44,782 bases of DNA from a virus (IMGVR_UViG_3300048927_000516:1-44782), one strand, 5' to 3'; positions 12,816-21,927 are shown, counted from the first letter of the stretch. The notes: generated from the letters alone by a model not told the origin. Numbers and translations: made by a program.

Positions 12816-15266
12816 TTACACATGCGGTTCATCGTAGAGTTTGCGGTTCTGCAGCTGCTGCGTGGCCTGCTGCATTTGCTGCGCGATGTAGGGCTGCAGC
12901 TCTCGCGCCATCTGCGCCGGATCCTTGACATCGCCCTGCACGGTAATGTGCAGCGGTGCCGAGATTTGGACCTGTTGCTCGATTTTCGGCGACTCGGCTT
13001 TCGCAGCAGGAACCGGTGCAGCCAGAAGAGCCGGTGGCACTGGCGCACTGGCAGGTGCGGCCAACGACCTGGCCACATCGCCCATTGCTGCAGCAGGTGC
13101 CAAAGGACCATTGGCCGGCTTGGGTACGAATGACCGGGCAATGTCGCCCATCACTGGCGACAGGTTTTTCCCGGCATCGGCCATCATCAGCGGGCCGGCA
13201 TCCGGTACCCGCCTCAACGACTCATCGGTGCCGAACAGCTTCTTACCCAGAAAGCCGCCGGCTGCATCGCCACCCATGTAACCTAGGTAACCGCCGATTA
13301 GGCCGCCGACGATATTGCCAATGATCGGCACCGCCGTACCGATGGCTGCACCGGCAGCCGCACCGGCCAAGGTACCTGCCAAACCGCCGGCCGCTTGTCC
13401 GTAGCCTTCCGCTTTTTCATCCTGGGTCTCGGCATTTTCGTAGGTGTCGTAGGCTTTAAAACCAGCATCGACCACCGCAAGCAGCGCTGGACCTTTCATG
13501 CCGTCAACAATCTTGGCACCACGACCACCACCTCCTCTCCCGCCGCCTTTCCCCCCTTTGCCCTTCTTGCCTTCACCACTGGCATCGAGATCACCGCCAC
13601 TCAGCCCACCGCCAGTACCTGGCAGATTGGTGACGATCACTTTTTGCGGGATGTTCGGGTTACCCATCAAGGTGCCGCGCCCGAGGTTCATCAGCCCCTT
13701 GCCGATCTTGTAGGTATGAACCACACCACCCAATGCGACCAGCGCTGCCACGGCCGTTCCGATGCCGACCACCACACGGGGAAATTCGTCGGAGAGGCCC
13801 GTCAGTTTGCGGCTGACGTTGTTGATGCCGTCAGCGACGGAATCGGTTACCGGCCTGATCGCATCGCCGATGCTGCGCATGGCATCGTCCATCGACTGGG
13901 CCATTTCAGACCATTTTTGCGCCGAGGTTTGCCGGCGCTCGGCCAGGTTCTTGTCGAGGATTCCGGTCGCCCCGGCGGAATCCTTTTTCAGCTGCTCATA
14001 CAGATCCTTATTCTGCATGTACGCCGTCAAGGCTGCCTTGACTTGCATATCAGCGAACAGGTCACCGGTACGCAAAGCCTCCTCCAGAGACTTCATCATG
14101 GCCTTGGCTTTCTCGGGATCTGCCTCTTTGCTGATCGCGGCTGTGGCCTTGGCCATCTCGGCGGCTCGCTTCGGATCGGTCGCTTCGATGTACTTCTGGG
14201 CCAGGGCAAAACTGGATTCCAGTGTGGATTTGCCATTCTGCAAACCGGTCTGCATCGACCCCTTATAGTCGATCCCGGCCTTCTGGTAGGCCTTGACCGT
14301 TTCTCCGGAGCCGATTTTCTCCATCCAGTTTTTGAGGTTGTTGGCCGCTTCGTCCGAACCACCGGCCGTTTTCATTTGCACCTGCAGCATCGCGCCCAGT
14401 TGCGTTACCGAATCCATGCCGGTGATACCCAGTTTGCCCATGCCGGCCAGCAACTCGGGAAACCACTTGGCCATGTCGACCGCTTCAAAACTTCCCGCCT
14501 GGCCTTGATAGGCGATAGCCTCCAGCGCCTGCTGCATCACTTTGGGGTCAGTGATCTTGGCGTTCTGACCCAAGGCGTTGATCATCTTCGCCGTTTCAGT
14601 GCCTTCCGATCCTTGGCCCACTGCAAATTTGGCTGCGGTCGGTGCATAGGACAGCGCCTTGTCCAACTCCATACCGGCGCCGACCAGGGCGTTGACCACT
14701 TCGGCAACCTGATTACGCGCCATGCCTGTATCGCGTGACGTGTCGATCACAGTCTTGGACAGTTGCGCCTCTTCCGGCGTGTTGGCAATGTTGGCCTTGA
14801 TCGCAACGTCCCGGATGATCGCGCCATAGTCCGCACTGACCTTGGTCGGGATGGCAGCTGCTGCGGTCAACGCCCCTGCTTGACCGAGGGTGCCTTTCAG
14901 TCCTGCTCGGCCTTCTTCGATCTGTCGATGACCGAGTGCCTTCAATTCGGCTCCAGCCGCCACGCGGCCCATCGTGGCGTAGGCCTTGCTCAACCTGCCC
15001 ACCTCGACGCCTTGTTTCTTCAGCAGTTCGAGGTTCTTTTCGTACTTGCTCAGCAATTTGTCCGCGCCGGCGGCGCCGGTCATGTGCGCCTTGCGCCATT
15101 CATCGCGCAGACGCATGGTGTCGCCGATGGTGCTCTGCAACACGCGGGCCTTGCTGCCCACGGAGTCCAGATGTTTGATCTTGCTTTCGACGTCCTTGAA
15201 CGCTTTGCCCACCGTCGGATCGACGGCGCCGCCAATGACAAAGCCGAGTGCGAGGTTCTTCGCCAT
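12816..15266 (-). CDS. T: tail tape measure protein gpT
   Basis: An 816-aa protein with the tape-measure layout: helical N-terminus, a conserved TP901-type core (AEVVNALVGAGMELDKALS, AAKFAVGQG), hydrophobic Gly/Ala-rich segments near 500-515 and 630-690, a glycine-rich linker near 560-590, and a Pro/Ala-rich C-terminus. Its length sets tail length. It follows E/E' in the P2 order. Confidence 0.95.
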   Translation of the reverse strand: MAKNLALGFVIGGAVDPTVGKAFKDVESKIKHLDSVGSKARVLQSTIGDTMRLRDEWRKAHMTGAAGADKLLSKYEKNLELLKKQGVEVGRLSKAYATMGRVAAGAELKALGHRQIEEGRAGLKGTLGQAGALTAAAAIPTKVSADYGAIIRDVAIKANIANTPEEAQLSKTVIDTSRDTGMARNQVAEVVNALVGAGMELDKALSYAPTAAKFAVGQGSEGTETAKMINALGQNAKITDPKVMQQALEAIAYQGQAGSFEAVDMAKWFPELLAGMGKLGITGMDSVTQLGAMLQVQMKTAGGSDEAANNLKNWMEKIGSGETVKAYQKAGIDYKGSMQTGLQNGKSTLESSFALAQKYIEATDPKRAAEMAKATAAISKEADPEKAKAMMKSLEEALRTGDLFADMQVKAALTAYMQNKDLYEQLKKDSAGATGILDKNLAERRQTSAQKWSEMAQSMDDAMRSIGDAIRPVTDSVADGINNVSRKLTGLSDEFPRVVVGIGTAVAALVALGGVVHTYKIGKGLMNLGRGTLMGNPNIPQKVIVTNLPGTGGGLSGGDLDASGEGKKGKGGKGGGRGGGGRGAKIVDGMKGPALLAVVDAGFKAYDTYENAETQDEKAEGYGQAAGGLAGTLAGAAAGAAIGTAVPIIGNIVGGLIGGYLGYMGGDAAGGFLGKKLFGTDESLRRVPDAGPLMMADAGKNLSPVMGDIARSFVPKPANGPLAPAAAMGDVARSLAAPASAPVPPALLAAPVPAAKAESPKIEQQVQISAPLHITVQGDVKDPAQMARELQPYIAQQMQQATQQLQNRKLYDEPHV

Positions 15267-15300
15267 GTGCGTGCCTTATGCGTCAGTGGGGTTGAGTGGC

Positions 15301-15417
15301 TCAATCGGAGAGCCACCACACCAGTTCGTTGAAGGACATGGCCAGGATCTCGGCTGCCGAGAACCCGGTTTCTTTGGCCATACGCTTGGCCAGGATCTTC
15401 AACGTCGAGCCATCGCA
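15301..15417 (-). CDS. E': gpE' extension, candidate frameshift product
   Basis: Directly after the E stop, another frame encodes a 38-codon segment ending RMAKETGFSAAEILAMSFNE then LVWWLSD, the pattern of P2 gpE'. In P2 this segment is joined to gpE by a programmed frameshift and the fusion acts as a tail assembly chaperone. Here the -1 frame closes within nine codons, so joining needs a +1 or -2 shift in the last 60 bases of E. A separate start at 15381 would give only 26 residues. Confidence 0.6.
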   Translation of the reverse strand, partial: CDGSTLKILAKRMAKETGFSAAEILAMSFNELVWWLSD

Positions 15418-15418
15418 C

Positions 15419-15733
15419 TTAGTCGTCCGTGACCAGACGAAAGTAGCCGGCCTGCAGGCGCAGGTAATCGACCATCTTCAGGCTCATCAGATCCGCTTCA
15501 GGGGTTTGAGTCAGCGAAGCGAACAGCGACATTTCGCGCTGCTCAGCATCACCGTTGGAGGCCGCTTGCGCGGCCCGCACATCCCGCACGCAAGGTGCGC
15601 GCATCGTCAGGCGGTCGACTTGCACACCATTAAGTTCAGTCGGGTATTTGAGGCTGATTCGAAACCCTTCCTTGGTCAGTTCCATCCATTTAGGGAGCGA
15701 CTGTTCGGGTGTAACTTGAATTGCTTGAGTCAT
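15419..15733 (-). CDS. E: tail assembly chaperone gpE
   Basis: The 104-aa acidic product includes GFRISLKYPTELNGVQVDRL and LSLKMVDYLRLQAGYF-like segments of P2 gpE. With gpE' it coats the tape measure during tail assembly. It lies between tube FII and tape T as expected. Confidence 0.85.
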   Translation of the reverse strand: MTQAIQVTPEQSLPKWMELTKEGFRISLKYPTELNGVQVDRLTMRAPCVRDVRAAQAASNGDAEQREMSLFASLTQTPEADLMSLKMVDYLRLQAGYFRLVTDD

Positions 15734-15744
15734 TGCGTATGTCC

Positions 15745-16248
15745 TTAAAGGCCCAGGGCCGAACGTTCTTCTGCCAGTTGATCAACGCCGTCGACCACCA
15801 GCACCATGCCGACCATGTCGATCTCGTAGATCAACCGGCCGCCGACTTCGAGCTTGTAGTAGGTCAGCGCCATGTTGTGTTTACTCTCGGCCTTTTCGCC
15901 GGCCTTCCACTCGCCCATGTCGACTTCTTTGAGGCCGCCGCGCATGGTCACGATGACCGGAGTGACCTTGCCCTTGAGACCTTTGAATGAGGCGCGAAAC
16001 ACCGCCGTGCAGGCGGTGCGGTCGGACAGGCCGAACCATTTCAGCGCCTCGCGGCGCACACCATTAGTGGTGAATCCAGCTTCGAGTTTCTCGACACCGG
16101 TCGGGATCTCGATCTCGCCGGCCATGCCGCCGCCCCGGTAGGTTTCGGTTTTCAGCACGACCTTGGGCAGGGTCAGGCTCGGCATCTCGCCGGCAAAACT
16201 CACGCCGTCGATAAACCCGGCGCAGTTGGACAGAACTTCAGGAATCAT
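15745..16248 (-). CDS. FII: tail tube protein gpFII
   Basis: A 167-aa protein whose central blocks (VVLKTETYRGGGMAGEIEI, TVIVTMRGGLKEVDMGEWKA) and YYKLEVGG end match P2 major tail tube proteins. It polymerises into the inner tube. It directly follows the sheath gene. Confidence 0.9.
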   Translation of the reverse strand: MIPEVLSNCAGFIDGVSFAGEMPSLTLPKVVLKTETYRGGGMAGEIEIPTGVEKLEAGFTTNGVRREALKWFGLSDRTACTAVFRASFKGLKGKVTPVIVTMRGGLKEVDMGEWKAGEKAESKHNMALTYYKLEVGGRLIYEIDMVGMVLVVDGVDQLAEERSALGL

Positions 16249-16260
16249 CAGGTGGCCTCC

Positions 16261-17436
16261 TTAGGCGGCTTCAAGCACTTCGGTCATCCATTCGTTGGTG
16301 ACTTCGAAGAGGAAATTCGGGTTCTCGGCCGGCGGCACGTCGGTGAAGCGGATCCGCCAGTACACCTTGCCCTGCTCAATCTGGCTGGCCGTGTTCAGCT
16401 CCTGGTCGGCGTACACCTCAAAGTTGATCACCGCGCCCTGATTTTTCAGGTCGCGCATGAATGCTTCCAGGCCGTCGGTGACGTCCTTGACGTAGGTCTT
16501 GGTGATCGAACGGTCGACGGCCCATTTGTGCCCGGCCTGCACCGCGTCCATCAGGATGAACAGCGTGCGTACGCGGGTGACGAATGCCCACTTCGGATCG
16601 CTGGAAAGCGTGCGGTTGCCCCAGAGGCGATAACCATCGTCGCGAATGATCGTGGTGATGTTCGCGTTGTTGAGCAGGTTGGCCCGGCAGGTTTCATCGC
16701 CGTCCAGGTATTCGACGGCGCGGGTGGTACCGGTGATGCCGGTGAGTTCCTTGTTCGAAGGCGAGGCCCAGAAACCGTAGGTGGCATCCGTCCAGGCAAA
16801 CAGGCCCGCCGTCCATGCAGAGCCAGGCGCATCGACCGTCTTGCTTTCACCGGTATCCCAGTACTGCACGCCTGGGTCGACCATGAACAGGTTGCGACTG
16901 CCGAAGTTTTTCGCGTAGGCCATCGCGGCCTCGTCGGTGGTGCATGGCCCGTCGATGATGCCGATGGCCCGCAGCTTCTGCGCCAGGCTATCCATCTCTG
17001 TGGCCACCGCTTGCGTGGCCGAATGACCGGGCGCGATCAGCAATCGCGGCTGGGCATTGAACAGGCTTTTGCCATCAAGCAGCGCCTTCAGGCCAGTACG
17101 CTGACCCGAAGCTAACACGCCGCCGATGATGGCCGAGGTCTGCAGCGCCGGGTCGTCCATCTTCGGCACACCGATGGCGACGATGACCGCCTTGGCTTTG
17201 GCGTAGATCGCCTGGCAGGCTTTGGTGATCGCCGACTCGGCGCCGAACGCGGCGATGGCTTCACGCTCGGTAGTGATCAGTTTGAGTTCGCCGGCCTTGG
17301 CGGTACCGCCACCGAGCAGCCCGGGACTGAAGGTGTCGCATAAGCCGATGATCGACGAGGACGGCAACGAGATAGTGCGTGCGCCGGTATCGACCGAAGT
17401 GGTCGTGACGCCGTGAAAGAAACTCATAGAGGTCAA
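16261..17436 (-). CDS. FI: contractile tail sheath gpFI
   Basis: The 391-aa protein begins MTSMSFFHGVTTTSVDTGAR and carries typical sheath blocks (PSSSIIGLCDTFSPG, SAIIGGVLASGQRTG, NGRT-like region near WGNRTLSSD, C-terminal YADQELNTASQIEQGKVYW). It forms the contractile sleeve, so the virion is a myovirus. It opens the FI-to-D operon behind two terminators and a palindrome that separate it from the fibre genes. Confidence 0.95.
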   Translation of the reverse strand: MTSMSFFHGVTTTSVDTGARTISLPSSSIIGLCDTFSPGLLGGGTAKAGELKLITTEREAIAAFGAESAITKACQAIYAKAKAVIVAIGVPKMDDPALQTSAIIGGVLASGQRTGLKALLDGKSLFNAQPRLLIAPGHSATQAVATEMDSLAQKLRAIGIIDGPCTTDEAAMAYAKNFGSRNLFMVDPGVQYWDTGESKTVDAPGSAWTAGLFAWTDATYGFWASPSNKELTGITGTTRAVEYLDGDETCRANLLNNANITTIIRDDGYRLWGNRTLSSDPKWAFVTRVRTLFILMDAVQAGHKWAVDRSITKTYVKDVTDGLEAFMRDLKNQGAVINFEVYADQELNTASQIEQGKVYWRIRFTDVPPAENPNFLFEVTNEWMTEVLEAA

Positions 17437-17446
17437 TCTCCGGAAA

Positions 17447-17530
17447 CGAAAAAGCCCCGCATAGGCGAGGCTGTGAGGGGTGTTCGTGTTACGCGTAACG
17501 GAAAAGAAAACGCCCCGTCAGTGCGGAGCG
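17447..17530 (-). terminator. two tandem intrinsic terminators after the fibre-assembly gene
   Basis: Read on the minus strand, GCCTCGC-loop-GCGGGGC followed by TTTTT (17447-17471) and CGCTCCG-loop-CGGGGCG followed by TTTTCTTTT (17502-17530) each form a G/C-rich stem, with one G-U pair, and a T run. They mark the end of the V-to-fibre operon, as in P2 where FI starts a new transcript. Confidence 0.7.
17488..17499. promoter_or_regulatory. 12-bp palindrome between the fibre and sheath operons
   Basis: GTTACGCGTAAC is a perfect palindrome 51 bp upstream of the sheath start, between the two terminators. It could be the binding site of the late tail-gene activator. No P2 Ogr-type TGT-N12-ACA site was recognised here. 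Confidence 0.4.
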
Positions 17531-17534
17531 CTTA

Positions 17535-17960
17535 TTAAAGCTGACCGGACAGCCACGGCGGTGCGACTGGGCGGTGATCGATCAGTGGGAATTGCCCCCC
17601 TTGCGGCCAGTCGCGCAACAGCCGACGGTAACCTTGCAGCTCGGTATATTGCTCAGGCGTGATTGAGGTCGACCCGCCTTCCTCGACCTCGTCGCGATGG
17701 CGTGAAACCAAAGGGTCAGTAGCCGCCAATTGCCGATCGCGCCAAACACGCTCAGCGGCGGCCAGCACCTCAGCGCTAGGTGCCGGCCGCTCGACAAGGA
17801 TAGGGCCGCCGAACTCGTCAGCAGCGACAACCATTCCGGCAGACTGACCCTCCAGAATCGCGCGACGCTGCTCATCGGAGACTTCGACCCCGTCATCAGG
17901 TACGCGGCTGTTAATGGTGTCGTCGTAGAAGCCGCACTCAGACGCACTAAAAAAAATCAT
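17535..17960 (-). CDS. tail fibre assembly chaperone
   Basis: The start at 17960 (MIFFSASECGFYDDTI) follows a GGGGG stretch and avoids overlap with the fibre gene. The 141-aa product has the tail-fibre-assembly layout: short N-terminal strand, VEVSDEQRRAILEGQSAG, DEFGGPILVERP, and the C-terminal TELQGYRRLLRDWPQ block. It folds or attaches the gpH fibre encoded just upstream. Confidence 0.85.
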   Translation of the reverse strand: MIFFSASECGFYDDTINSRVPDDGVEVSDEQRRAILEGQSAGMVVAADEFGGPILVERPAPSAEVLAAAERVWRDRQLAATDPLVSRHRDEVEEGGSTSITPEQYTELQGYRRLLRDWPQGGQFPLIDHRPVAPPWLSGQL

Positions 17961-17962
17961 GA

Positions 17963-19501
17963 TCAATACCCCCACGCGCGCCAGGTTACGAGTTGACTTA
18001 CCGAGGTCTGAGGCCCCGTGTTTGCGTTGATAGCAATGGTGCTCAAGCTGGCACCGTTCTTTCTCGCACCGGCAATCGCGAACTCACCACCAGAGATCGC
18101 CAATGAGTTGGACACTGACGCCATCGCCCCGAGAATTGCCGCAGGGAATGCGATGGGCAGCGTAATGTACGATTCAGTGTTGTCATTGATCGTTACGGTT
18201 CCCCACTGCTCGATCAAACCTGACGGATACCGTTGATAGCCATTGGCAAAAAGCCCGGCGAGTCCAGATCCGCCCACCGCGAGCCAGTTCACACCTGTTG
18301 CGATAAATTCTGTCGCAACGCCGTTACCCAGCACCACACTGTTCGAACCCACCTGATTGCCATTTGGCCCAGTGATTGCGCCATTAATTGACCTTACAGT
18401 ACAGACGGTCATTGCTCCCGCCTGAATGTAAATACGACTTCCAAGGGGCAACAGCGTGACATCAGGCAGCGTTAGAGTGACAGTCGCCCCGCTTGCATAG
18501 ACGTACTTGCCGACATCTACCGCCGTTAAAACCGTATTTACCGCATAGGCGACGTACCCAGCCAAACTTCCCGCCGCGCGCTGCACAAACTCGGTCGTGG
18601 CAAGTTTCGATGAATTATCAAATTGCGGCTGTGTGTTGGCCGATGGGTTAACCAATGTCGGAGCATTGATTGGCGCAAAGCCTTGCGTCACGTTTTGGAA
18701 TGTCAGCGCCGTTGTACCTAAGACAATCGCCCCGTCGGTAATCAACTGCCAACGGGTGTCGGCCAACGTGGTGCCCTGTTCAACCGACACTAGCAACGCC
18801 GATGTGACCTCTGTATTGGAGTCCGAATCCGCCGCTCGCGACCAACCCGCCGCTGCCGCGACCCATATTCCGTTGTCCTTGGCGGCAGTCTGGTTTTTCA
18901 CCAGTACCCGATCACCGACAACCAGTGCCACGCCGTCGATGGACTGAAGCCCGGACAGCACGATGTTTGCCGTCGTCGCGAGCCGCACCGACTGCTTGTT
19001 GTCGAGCTTGTACAGCTCTTCCAGAATCTTCGCGTCGACATATTCGCGTGTAGCCAGCACAACTGCCGGATCGATCTTGAGCTGAATATTGCCAGTGCTG
19101 GTGACGATGAAGTTCATGCGCACAATTTGCGTGCGGCCTGAACCTTGCGACAGCAGTGGCTTGAAGCTTGGCGCGCAGTTGGCCACCGCCACTAGATCAC
19201 CGTCCGCGTCGTAAAGACCGATCTCACGAATCCACTTGCCACCCTCGTCTGCCGGGATGACCTGTTCGGCGATTATGATCGCCGGATTGTTCGGGTCGAC
19301 CTTGAGTTGATTCAACGGCCGGCGCCGCCATTCGTTGATTAGTTTGGTTTGCAACCGATCAGGAATGGGATCAGCGCCGTTAGCATCACCTACGCCCATT
19401 TGGCTGATCAGCCAGGGAACACCGAGTGCATCGGCATTCGCTTGCTTCGCCTCTCCGACCTTGGTCAGGATGGCGAAAAACTGCGAGTTCGCATCAATCA
19501 T
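17963..19501 (-). CDS. H: tail fibre protein gpH
   Basis: The N-terminal domain (FFAILTKVGEAKQANADALG, then IRWIREIGLYD-like and VANCAPSFKPLLSQGSGRTQ) is the baseplate-attaching part of P2 gpH. The middle contains repeats of the type DRVLVKNQTAAKDNGIWV and ALTFQNVTQGFA. The C-terminus (NGYQRYPSGLIEQWGTVT, then VTWRAWGY) is a gp53-like receptor-binding tip. 512 aa. Variable tips of this kind set host range. Confidence 0.9.
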   Translation of the reverse strand: MIDANSQFFAILTKVGEAKQANADALGVPWLISQMGVGDANGADPIPDRLQTKLINEWRRRPLNQLKVDPNNPAIIIAEQVIPADEGGKWIREIGLYDADGDLVAVANCAPSFKPLLSQGSGRTQIVRMNFIVTSTGNIQLKIDPAVVLATREYVDAKILEELYKLDNKQSVRLATTANIVLSGLQSIDGVALVVGDRVLVKNQTAAKDNGIWVAAAAGWSRAADSDSNTEVTSALLVSVEQGTTLADTRWQLITDGAIVLGTTALTFQNVTQGFAPINAPTLVNPSANTQPQFDNSSKLATTEFVQRAAGSLAGYVAYAVNTVLTAVDVGKYVYASGATVTLTLPDVTLLPLGSRIYIQAGAMTVCTVRSINGAITGPNGNQVGSNSVVLGNGVATEFIATGVNWLAVGGSGLAGLFANGYQRYPSGLIEQWGTVTINDNTESYITLPIAFPAAILGAMASVSNSLAISGGEFAIAGARKNGASLSTIAINANTGPQTSVSQLVTWRAWGY

Positions 19502-20103
19502 TGGTAAACGTCCAGAGTGTCTACGGAGTGTTCGCGCCCGACCACGCCAAAGCTGCCGGTGACTTCGATGTCACGCATCACTGGCGGGTAAACGTCGATT
19601 ACGTCGCCCTCGTACAGAGCGACACTGATGTTCAAGTTGCCCTGGGTTTCGAGGCTGATGGCGAGGCCGGTCAGTTGCCGGCTGACCGGTTTGGCGTCAT
19701 CAATCAGGCGTTCCAGTTCGAGGTACATCTCCTCGGTGATGCCGGTGTCGAGTACACCGACCTTCAGCGCGAAGGTACCCGGCACGCCTTCCGGTACGCT
19801 TTGCCACCACTCCAGCACCTCGATCAGGTAACCCAGTGGCTCAACCACCCGGCGCAGAGCGCCGATAGTGCCCTTGTGCTTGTGGATGTAGAACGAGGCC
19901 TTGATCGCGGCGCGTTTGACCGTTTCCGGCCAAGCCGGGTCCCAACGGTCAACTGACCAAGCCCACGCCAGATGCGGCAATAGGTGCACCGGACAGGTGT
20001 CGGGGTTATACAGTGTGCGCAACGGAATCAGCGTGGTCTCGGCAAACGTCGCCTCGATACCCCGTTCCAGGGGAGTACTGTTGAGCGGTAGAAGACTGCG
20101 CAC
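19498..20103 (-). CDS. I: tail protein gpI (baseplate wedge)
   Basis: The 201-aa product carries the gpI signature: LPLNSTPLERGIEATFAE, NPDTCPVHLLPHLAWAWSVD and the KRAAIKASFYIHKHKGTIGA block. It belongs to the baseplate wedge that holds the fibres. It overlaps H by four bases. Confidence 0.9.
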   Translation of the reverse strand: MRSLLPLNSTPLERGIEATFAETTLIPLRTLYNPDTCPVHLLPHLAWAWSVDRWDPAWPETVKRAAIKASFYIHKHKGTIGALRRVVEPLGYLIEVLEWWQSVPEGVPGTFALKVGVLDTGITEEMYLELERLIDDAKPVSRQLTGLAISLETQGNLNISVALYEGDVIDVYPPVMRDIEVTGSFGVVGREHSVDTLDVYQ

Positions 20104-20104
20104 A

Positions 20105-20995
20105 TCAGCCTCCCAACACGACGGTGCACCCAGTGCAGTACGCCGCCTGCGCCTTGGTAGGTTTCAGATCCTGCCAGTCCTTGAGCTCAACGCGGGCCAC
20201 ACCGGCGACGTGTAACTGCGCATCGACACCCGAGCGGGCCACCTCGACGCCCAAGCGACGGCGTGGATTGATCCAGGCCTCAAGGCGCTTGATCGCCTCG
20301 GCGAGCGCGGCGTCGTTTTCCGGGCCGGTACCTTTCATGTGCAGCACCGCATCGATCCGGTACCGCAGGATCTCGGCGCCGCGTACCGTGACCCGATCAC
20401 CGACCGGGCGCACATCGTCGTCATTCACAGCCTTGGCGACCAACGCCAGCAGCTCCGGCCCGACTGCGCCGTCCCCTTCCAGGCCCAGCACTGTCACGTC
20501 GACACAGGCCGGCGCCGGGCTTTCGGCCGTTGCATCGGCGACCAGTGCCGAGGCATTACGGGCATGCAGGATGTAGCTGTTGCGTGGCCCCGCTGTGGTC
20601 AATCCTTCGTAGGCCATCTGCACCCGCTCTCGCAGGGCATCGTAAGACTCCAGCACCGACTCGACCGGCGGCACCGCCAGCGGATCCGCCGCCTGAATCA
20701 CCAGGCGTTTGAGATTCACGTTGGCGGCCAGTTGCTCCAGATCGGCGCCGATGGCATAGGCCAGCAACTGTGCCTTGGCCGCATCGTTGACCCGCGCCCG
20801 GTTGCCGAGTTTGATGTAACTGCCGACTTCCAGCAGCTTGGTCACCGGATCGCTCTCCAGCGCCGCTGTCCAGTTGTCACCCATGTAACTGCGAAACACG
20901 TTCAACGCTTCGCCGTACACTTCTTCGAAGTCCAGCGGCTCCAGCACGTCAGGTGCGGGCAGCTCCGTCAGATCCACCAGCGTACTCATACCCAC
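20105..20995 (-). CDS. J: baseplate assembly protein gpJ
   Basis: A 296-aa protein with the Baseplate_J layout: YIKLGNRARVNDAAKAQLLA, TADLEQLAANVNL-like segment, VLESYDALRERVQMAYEGLT and the C-terminal VGDRVTVRGAEILRYRIDA. It forms the baseplate wedge with W and I. It overlaps the end of W by ten bases. Confidence 0.9.
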   Translation of the reverse strand: MGMSTLVDLTELPAPDVLEPLDFEEVYGEALNVFRSYMGDNWTAALESDPVTKLLEVGSYIKLGNRARVNDAAKAQLLAYAIGADLEQLAANVNLKRLVIQAADPLAVPPVESVLESYDALRERVQMAYEGLTTAGPRNSYILHARNASALVADATAESPAPACVDVTVLGLEGDGAVGPELLALVAKAVNDDDVRPVGDRVTVRGAEILRYRIDAVLHMKGTGPENDAALAEAIKRLEAWINPRRRLGVEVARSGVDAQLHVAGVARVELKDWQDLKPTKAQAAYCTGCTVVLGG

Positions 20996-21312
20996 ACCTC
21001 CAACGTGCCGCGCTCACCGAGATACTCGCCACTGATTCTGAAATTGATTTTCCCGCCCAACACCGAGATGGCGACGACGCGCTCAATCTTGAGTCGCGGC
21101 TCCCACTGGCGTAGCGCCCGGGCCGCTTCCGCTTGAGCGGCGCTTTTCCAGCCTTCGTTGATAGGCAGGTCGACCATGCGCCGCAGCTTGCTGCCGTACT
21201 CCGGACGCTCGCGGCGGCTCAGCAGCGGCGTGCCGAGGATGTCCGCCACCGACTGACGTAAATGCTCGATGCCGGAGATGGGTTGCCCGGTGTGGCGATC
21301 CATTCCGATCAT
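20986..21312 (-). CDS. W: baseplate wedge protein gpW (gp25-like)
   Basis: The 108-aa product shows the T4 gp25/GPW lysozyme-like fold signature: GIEHLRQSVADILGTPLLSR, ERPEYGSKLRRMVDLPIN, and alternating strands near the end. It joins sheath to baseplate. Confidence 0.9.
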   Translation of the reverse strand: MIGMDRHTGQPISGIEHLRQSVADILGTPLLSRRERPEYGSKLRRMVDLPINEGWKSAAQAEAARALRQWEPRLKIERVVAISVLGGKINFRISGEYLGERGTLEVWV

Positions 21313-21317
21313 GTCAA

Positions 21318-21560
21318 TTACTCCGATGCAGGTTCCAAATCTGGATGGGCGGACAAAAACGCATATTGTTCGTCACCATCGGCAGTGATTCGGCCCCCAG
21401 CTACCGGTAACGTGCGACCGTCAGGCATGACCAGATATCGCGAGGTATATAAGGTGTCGCGAAAAACTCGCGCCGGACCGACGGAAAGGCTGTCTTGCAC
21501 AGGTTCCACGACGCTGACAGAGCGAGTATCTGAACTGTCGTTGGGTTTGGTTCGGCTCAT
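21318..21560 (-). CDS. small tail-operon protein, 80 aa, unknown
   Basis: The start at 21560 (MSRTKPNDSSDTRSV) is chosen because upstream codons run through the terminator hairpin at 21580-21602. The C-terminal half (YTSRYLVMPDGRTLPVAGGR, DEQYAFLSAHPDLEP) is compact and resembles small proteins encoded between V and W in many Pseudomonas P2-like elements, from memory. No function known. Confidence 0.65.
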   Translation of the reverse strand: MSRTKPNDSSDTRSVSVVEPVQDSLSVGPARVFRDTLYTSRYLVMPDGRTLPVAGGRITADGDEQYAFLSAHPDLEPASE

Positions 21561-21579
21561 GAGAGATGCTCCAGAAATG

Positions 21580-21602
21580 AAAAAGCCCGCACAGGGCGGG
21601 CT
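21580..21602 (-). terminator. intrinsic terminator inside the tail operon
   Basis: On the minus strand AGCCCGC, a five-base loop, GCGGGCT and TTTTC form a perfect 7-bp terminator. It lies just downstream of the 89-aa moron and directly upstream of the 80-aa gene. Confidence 0.8.
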
Positions 21603-21657
21603 GAAGTACACCTAACTATAAGAGCGGGTGCACGTCCTCAAGGTATGTTTCAAACGA

Positions 21658-21927
21658 CTACACGGGATTAGGCTCCGCTTTGGAAAACGTAACGGTTACC
21701 TCCTCCAAGCCGATTGTTTTCAAGTCACTCAAAGCAGCTTCGATGGTCTTGAAAATCTTCTTCCCTCCGCGCGCGGTTTCCAAATGAGTGCTGAGATGCG
21801 AAGGCAATTGTTTGGCCATATCAAACTGCACACTCCACGTACTCCGGCCCTCATCGATACGTTCAGAAATGCGAGCCCCATTTATTGCCCCTACGTGAAA
21901 CATGCTGAACGCTTGTCCGATATCCAT
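21658..21927 (-). CDS. moron: 89-aa protein of unknown function
   Basis: The product starts MDIGQAFSMFHVGAINGARI and has two parts: a strand-rich N-terminus (STWSVQFDMAKQLPSHL) and a helix-strand end (KKIFKTIEAALSDLKTIGLEEVTVTF). It resembles small plasmid partition-associated proteins in layout, which is a weak lead only. The gene is AT-richer than the tail genes, has inverted repeats upstream (21961-22002) and a private terminator downstream (21580-21602). Those are the marks of a moron: a gene expressed on its own in the lysogen. Confidence 0.65.
   Translation of the reverse strand: MDIGQAFSMFHVGAINGARISERIDEGRSTWSVQFDMAKQLPSHLSTHLETARGGKKIFKTIEAALSDLKTIGLEEVTVTFSKAEPNPV

Noticed and set aside
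13395-14738. Long plus-strand open frame of 447 codons opposite the tape measure gene
   Set aside because: A shadow of the real gpT frame; no ribosome site and no recognisable protein. The same holds for the long plus-strand frames at 24181-25422, 26935-28593 and 32430-34175.
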